A stretch of DNA of 64,000 bases. Origin: Thalassotalea hakodatensis. GTDB lineage: Bacteria > Pseudomonadota > Gammaproteobacteria > Enterobacterales > Alteromonadaceae. Within the stretch, counting starts at the first letter, position 1. The number at the start of each line of letters is the position of its first letter. A model generated the notes under the pieces. The model was not told the origin of the DNA, ran no database searches, and was given only the letters and a program-made list of their open reading frames with translations. The stretch covers positions 3,876,066 through 3,940,065 of the forward strand of contig NZ_AP027365.1 of assembly GCF_030295995.1 (NCBI RefSeq), given 5' to 3'. Below are positions 61,883 through 64,000 of this stretch, one piece after another. Made by a program: the position numbers and the translations under genes.

Positions 61883-62060
61883 GTACTTTTTTCATTATTT
61901 TGTTTGTTCGAACAAATATTGAACTTAATGCTGTATATGTGAACTAAACTATGGCATAAGTAGTAAGTTTCGCGGAATTTAAACGCTGTGATTCACATTT
62001 AATCTATCAAAACGTTAAAAATAATAATAAGAAACGTTACGTTTCTAATGAGTACAATCT
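61883..62060. other. Divergent region between the rRNA operon and the exported repeat protein
   Basis: AT-rich upstream region, which could contain UP-element A/T tracts for the rRNA promoters. Near its end AGAAACG-TTA-CGTTTCT (62030-62046) is a perfect inverted repeat in the leader of the next gene. Confidence 0.4.
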
Positions 62061-62807
62061 ATGAATAAAGTAATAGCATTATTACTTTGTTGTTTATCTA
62101 TGATTGCTGATGCCAAGGATTTTGCAAAAGAAAAACAGGAACGTTTAATTGGCAGTTTACTTAAACAACAAGTAAAGCAACAAATATCAATTGAAAACAG
62201 TGTTCAGTCACTATTAACCCGATATCCAGAAAAAGTGGATTTAGTCGTAACAACTGCGATTAAGTTATATCCCAATGATTATAAAAGTATTATGAAGGGG
62301 GCAATGGAAGCTGAGCCTGTTTTATCTTGTAGTGTACTAGAAGCTATGATGGCGTCTAATGTTGCTACAACTGAACAATTGCTAGCACAAGCTATCACTC
62401 TAGAACCAGCATATACTCATGAATTAATGGTTACCGCTGCTAAGGTACAGCCAGATAACTTTGATAATATTTTACGTGTAACGCTAAAAACAGAACCATT
62501 ATTATCTGATAGCATCGTCGATAAAACCATGGAAGCATATCCAGAAAAGTTATTTTCGATTTTACTCAGTGCCATTCGTGAATTACCTGATGATATCTCA
62601 AGCTTTATGAAAGCGGCATTTAATCTGTCAACTTCGACAACTGAACAACCAGCAGCTAATACATTCACCTTAAAAGAACAAAAACACTTAGAAGATGTAT
62701 TTAATGCAGCAATGTCAGCAGGCATGACAAAAAAAGATGCGATGAGTGTTGCGCTAAGCAGTGGTATAAATCAGGACACATTGGATAAGCTTAATTTGGA
62801 AAACTGA
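62061..62807 (+). CDS. Exported helical-repeat protein of unknown function
   Basis: 248 aa with a signal peptide (MNKVIALLLCCLSMIADA). The middle (about 60-195) consists of some seven or eight repeats of 15-17 residues, each with a conserved Pro early and Ala/Met later (for example AIKLYPNDYKSIMKGAM, AITLEPAYTHELMVTAA, KTEPLLSDSIVDKTM). The C-terminal part looks like a small helical domain. I do not recognise the family. Weak ribosome binding site. It is followed by a strong terminator and is divergent from the rRNA operon. Confidence 0.75.
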   Translation: MNKVIALLLCCLSMIADAKDFAKEKQERLIGSLLKQQVKQQISIENSVQSLLTRYPEKVDLVVTTAIKLYPNDYKSIMKGAMEAEPVLSCSVLEAMMASNVATTEQLLAQAITLEPAYTHELMVTAAKVQPDNFDNILRVTLKTEPLLSDSIVDKTMEAYPEKLFSILLSAIRELPDDISSFMKAAFNLSTSTTEQPAANTFTLKEQKHLEDVFNAAMSAGMTKKDAMSVALSSGINQDTLDKLNLEN

Positions 62808-62836
62808 ACCGTGCTATTAAGCTCAATAACTAACAT

Positions 62837-62863
62837 AAAAAAGGAGCTTTACGCTCCTTTTTT
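62837..62863 (+). terminator. Rho-independent terminator after the repeat protein
   Basis: AAAAAAGGAGC-TTTAC-GCTCCTTTTTT, symmetrical, so it may also serve the convergent purD fragment. Confidence 0.88.
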
Positions 62864-62870
62864 ATTAACT

Positions 62871-63219
62871 TTATCTTTCTCGTGTAATAGCGCGATGAAC
62901 AATATCCGTTCTAAACTCTACACCTTGACAAGTAATTTGGTGTAGTAGTTCATACGCCGCTTTTTGTGCAGACGTTACACTTTCTCCAAGCGCAGTAGCA
63001 CATAACACTCTGCCACCAGCAGTAACAACATGGCCATCTTTCAATGCCGTACCTGCATGGAAAGTCTTACGATCTTCAGCTCTGTTTGTATCCAAGTCAG
63101 AAATAACATCACCTTTTGGATATGTTCCTGGATAACCCGCTGAAGCGAGTACAACACCTACCGCTGCACGGGGACAAGAGCTAATCTCTTGTGTATCAAG
63201 CTTACCGTTTTCACACCAA
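62871..63219 (-). pseudogene. purD: purD 3' fragment (phosphoribosylamine-glycine ligase C-terminus)
   Basis: About 115 codons open to TAA 62871, encoding WCENGKLDTQEISSCPRAAV, GYPGTYPKGD and FHAGTALKDGHVVTAGGRVL, the conserved C-terminal ATP-grasp end of PurD. The N-terminal two thirds (roughly 310 residues) are absent: immediately upstream is the stop codon of an unrelated TPR gene. There are no disabling mutations within the fragment, so truncation looks recent. It cannot encode functional PurD; an intact copy must exist elsewhere if the strain makes purines. Confidence 0.85.
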
Positions 63220-64000
63220 TTATTTTAAATTTGTATAAAGCATTTCTTTAATAGTTAGCCTATCTTCTGGGTTATCAATCCATTTTAATGCATCATAAAG
63301 GTGGTAGTTTTGTTGCGATTCTCTCTGCAATTTATCATTTAATTTACTCAGTAACACATAGGGTTCAAGCAAGTAAGGAGCCTTTTTTATCGCTTTTAGA
63401 TATAGCCGTTTACTTAGTTCATATCTTTCATTGGCTTCGGCCTCCTTTGCTTCCGCGATAAGCAAAAAGGGGTTAGGATCATTGGCACTAATATAACGCT
63501 GTTGTAACACCTTATATTCACGCCATCTATGTTGTTGTTTTAGAAGGATACTATAATTTTTAAGTGCAATATAGTTGGTATTATCAAAAGTTATCACTGC
63601 ACGATAAATGTTTTCTGCCTGTTTTTTAAAGCCCATCTTATTAGAGATGACTGCCAATATATTTAAACCGCTTAAGCTTTTTGGCTCTACTTGATAACCT
63701 TTATACGCATAGTTGTAAGCCACTTCTACTTCTCCTAGTTGTAAGGCTTCAGATGCAGCATTTTGATAATAAAGTGATAAGAAATCATTATATCCTATAT
63801 ATAGGCCGTTAAAAGCCTCTCTCGTCGCAAAATAGTCAACGACAATAGCATCGCGAAAACCAATGAGAGGCGGCGGTGATACTGATTCACCTTCTTCAGT
63901 ATCTTTGGCACTTTCAAATAAAAGTGTTTTTACATGACGGGCGGAAGTTATAATCCCTCCAGCATCATCATATACCGGATTAGATAGCATCAAACGAAAG
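63220..64000 (-). CDS. TPR-repeat protein, possibly C-terminal part of a transglutaminase-like protein (runs off the window)
   Basis: At least 259 codons; the frame remains open to the right edge (preceded by F-R-L), so the ATG near 63990 may be internal. The first visible part (NPVYDDAGGIITSARHVKTL) looks like the end of another domain. TPR-like helical repeats follow (EVEVAYNYAYKGYQVEPKSL, KQAENIYRAVITFDNTNYIA, ELSKRLYLKAIKKAPYLLEP). No signal sequence is visible in the present part. I recall similar TPR tails after transglutaminase-like domains in related bacteria, but this is a guess. Its stop abuts the purD fragment. Confidence 0.65.
   Translation of the reverse strand, partial: FRLMLSNPVYDDAGGIITSARHVKTLLFESAKDTEEGESVSPPPLIGFRDAIVVDYFATREAFNGLYIGYNDFLSLYYQNAASEALQLGEVEVAYNYAYKGYQVEPKSLSGLNILAVISNKMGFKKQAENIYRAVITFDNTNYIALKNYSILLKQQHRWREYKVLQQRYISANDPNPFLLIAEAKEAEANERYELSKRLYLKAIKKAPYLLEPYVLLSKLNDKLQRESQQNYHLYDALKWIDNPEDRLTIKEMLYTNLK

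Overview
This is a chromosomal window from a low-GC gammaproteobacterium. Gene content and order point to the order Alteromonadales, most likely Colwelliaceae (Colwellia/Thalassotalea-like): a cysQ-nudE / yrfG / gsp / hslR-hslO neighbourhood, yhfA next to prkB, a TonB-dependent receptor with an N-terminal carboxypeptidase-regulatory-like domain, a tryptophan-halogenase homologue, and a structured repeat ending in ATACCAATTCG. The genus is inferred from this and was not tested.

Layout. 1-2956: end of an unknown gene, a YceI-family exported protein, cysQ and nudE (minus), yrfG (plus). 2960-14325: a complete type II secretion operon gspC-D-E-F-G-H-I-J-K-L-M-N on the minus strand, densely packed and without a prepilin peptidase. 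14501-15774: hslR-hslO (redox/heat stress). 16068-19061: a large TonB-dependent receptor. 19512-21241: a small acidic conserved protein, the OsmC-family yhfA, and prkB. 21368-35738: the S10, spc and alpha ribosomal operons (28 ribosomal protein, secY and rpoA genes, including the short rpmJ and rpmD). The S10/spc junction carries about 0.9 kb of non-coding DNA with a 316-bp inverted-repeat element. The S10 leader and the S4-binding alpha leader can both be recognised.

35976-40205: an overlapping three-gene ECF sigma factor / membrane protein / PDZ-like exported protein operon, then a flavin-dependent halogenase homologue; the rpsL-rpsG-fusA-tuf genes that often precede rpsJ are absent. 40537-42627: a stand-alone second-type elongation factor G (fusA2-like).

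42927-50624: the most interesting accessory region. It holds an HlyD-type adaptor, two small uncharacterised membrane proteins, a C39-peptidase ABC exporter, then one clear 59-aa double-glycine-leader peptide gene (47461-47640) and a second double-glycine leader sequence whose natural start position reads ATA. A small membrane protein (possible immunity), a CadC-type membrane-anchored regulator and a 56-aa exported peptide follow. Together this looks like a self-contained peptide maturation and secretion system (microcin- or signal-like), with no recognised modification enzyme.

50740-55967: a membrane protein plus spermidine-synthase-like pair, a paiB pseudogene broken by one amber codon, a PEGA/pseudo-FGE-sulfatase exported protein, and rluF. 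56014-61882: one complete rRNA operon (16S-tRNA-Ile-tRNA-Ala-23S-5S, minus strand) with two tandem stringent-type promoters. 62061-64000: an exported repeat protein, a 3' fragment of purD, and a TPR protein that runs off the window.

Possible links between regions: the TonB receptor and the halogenase, about 21 kb apart, share a 17-bp upstream motif (16/17 identical in the same orientation), suggesting a common regulator.
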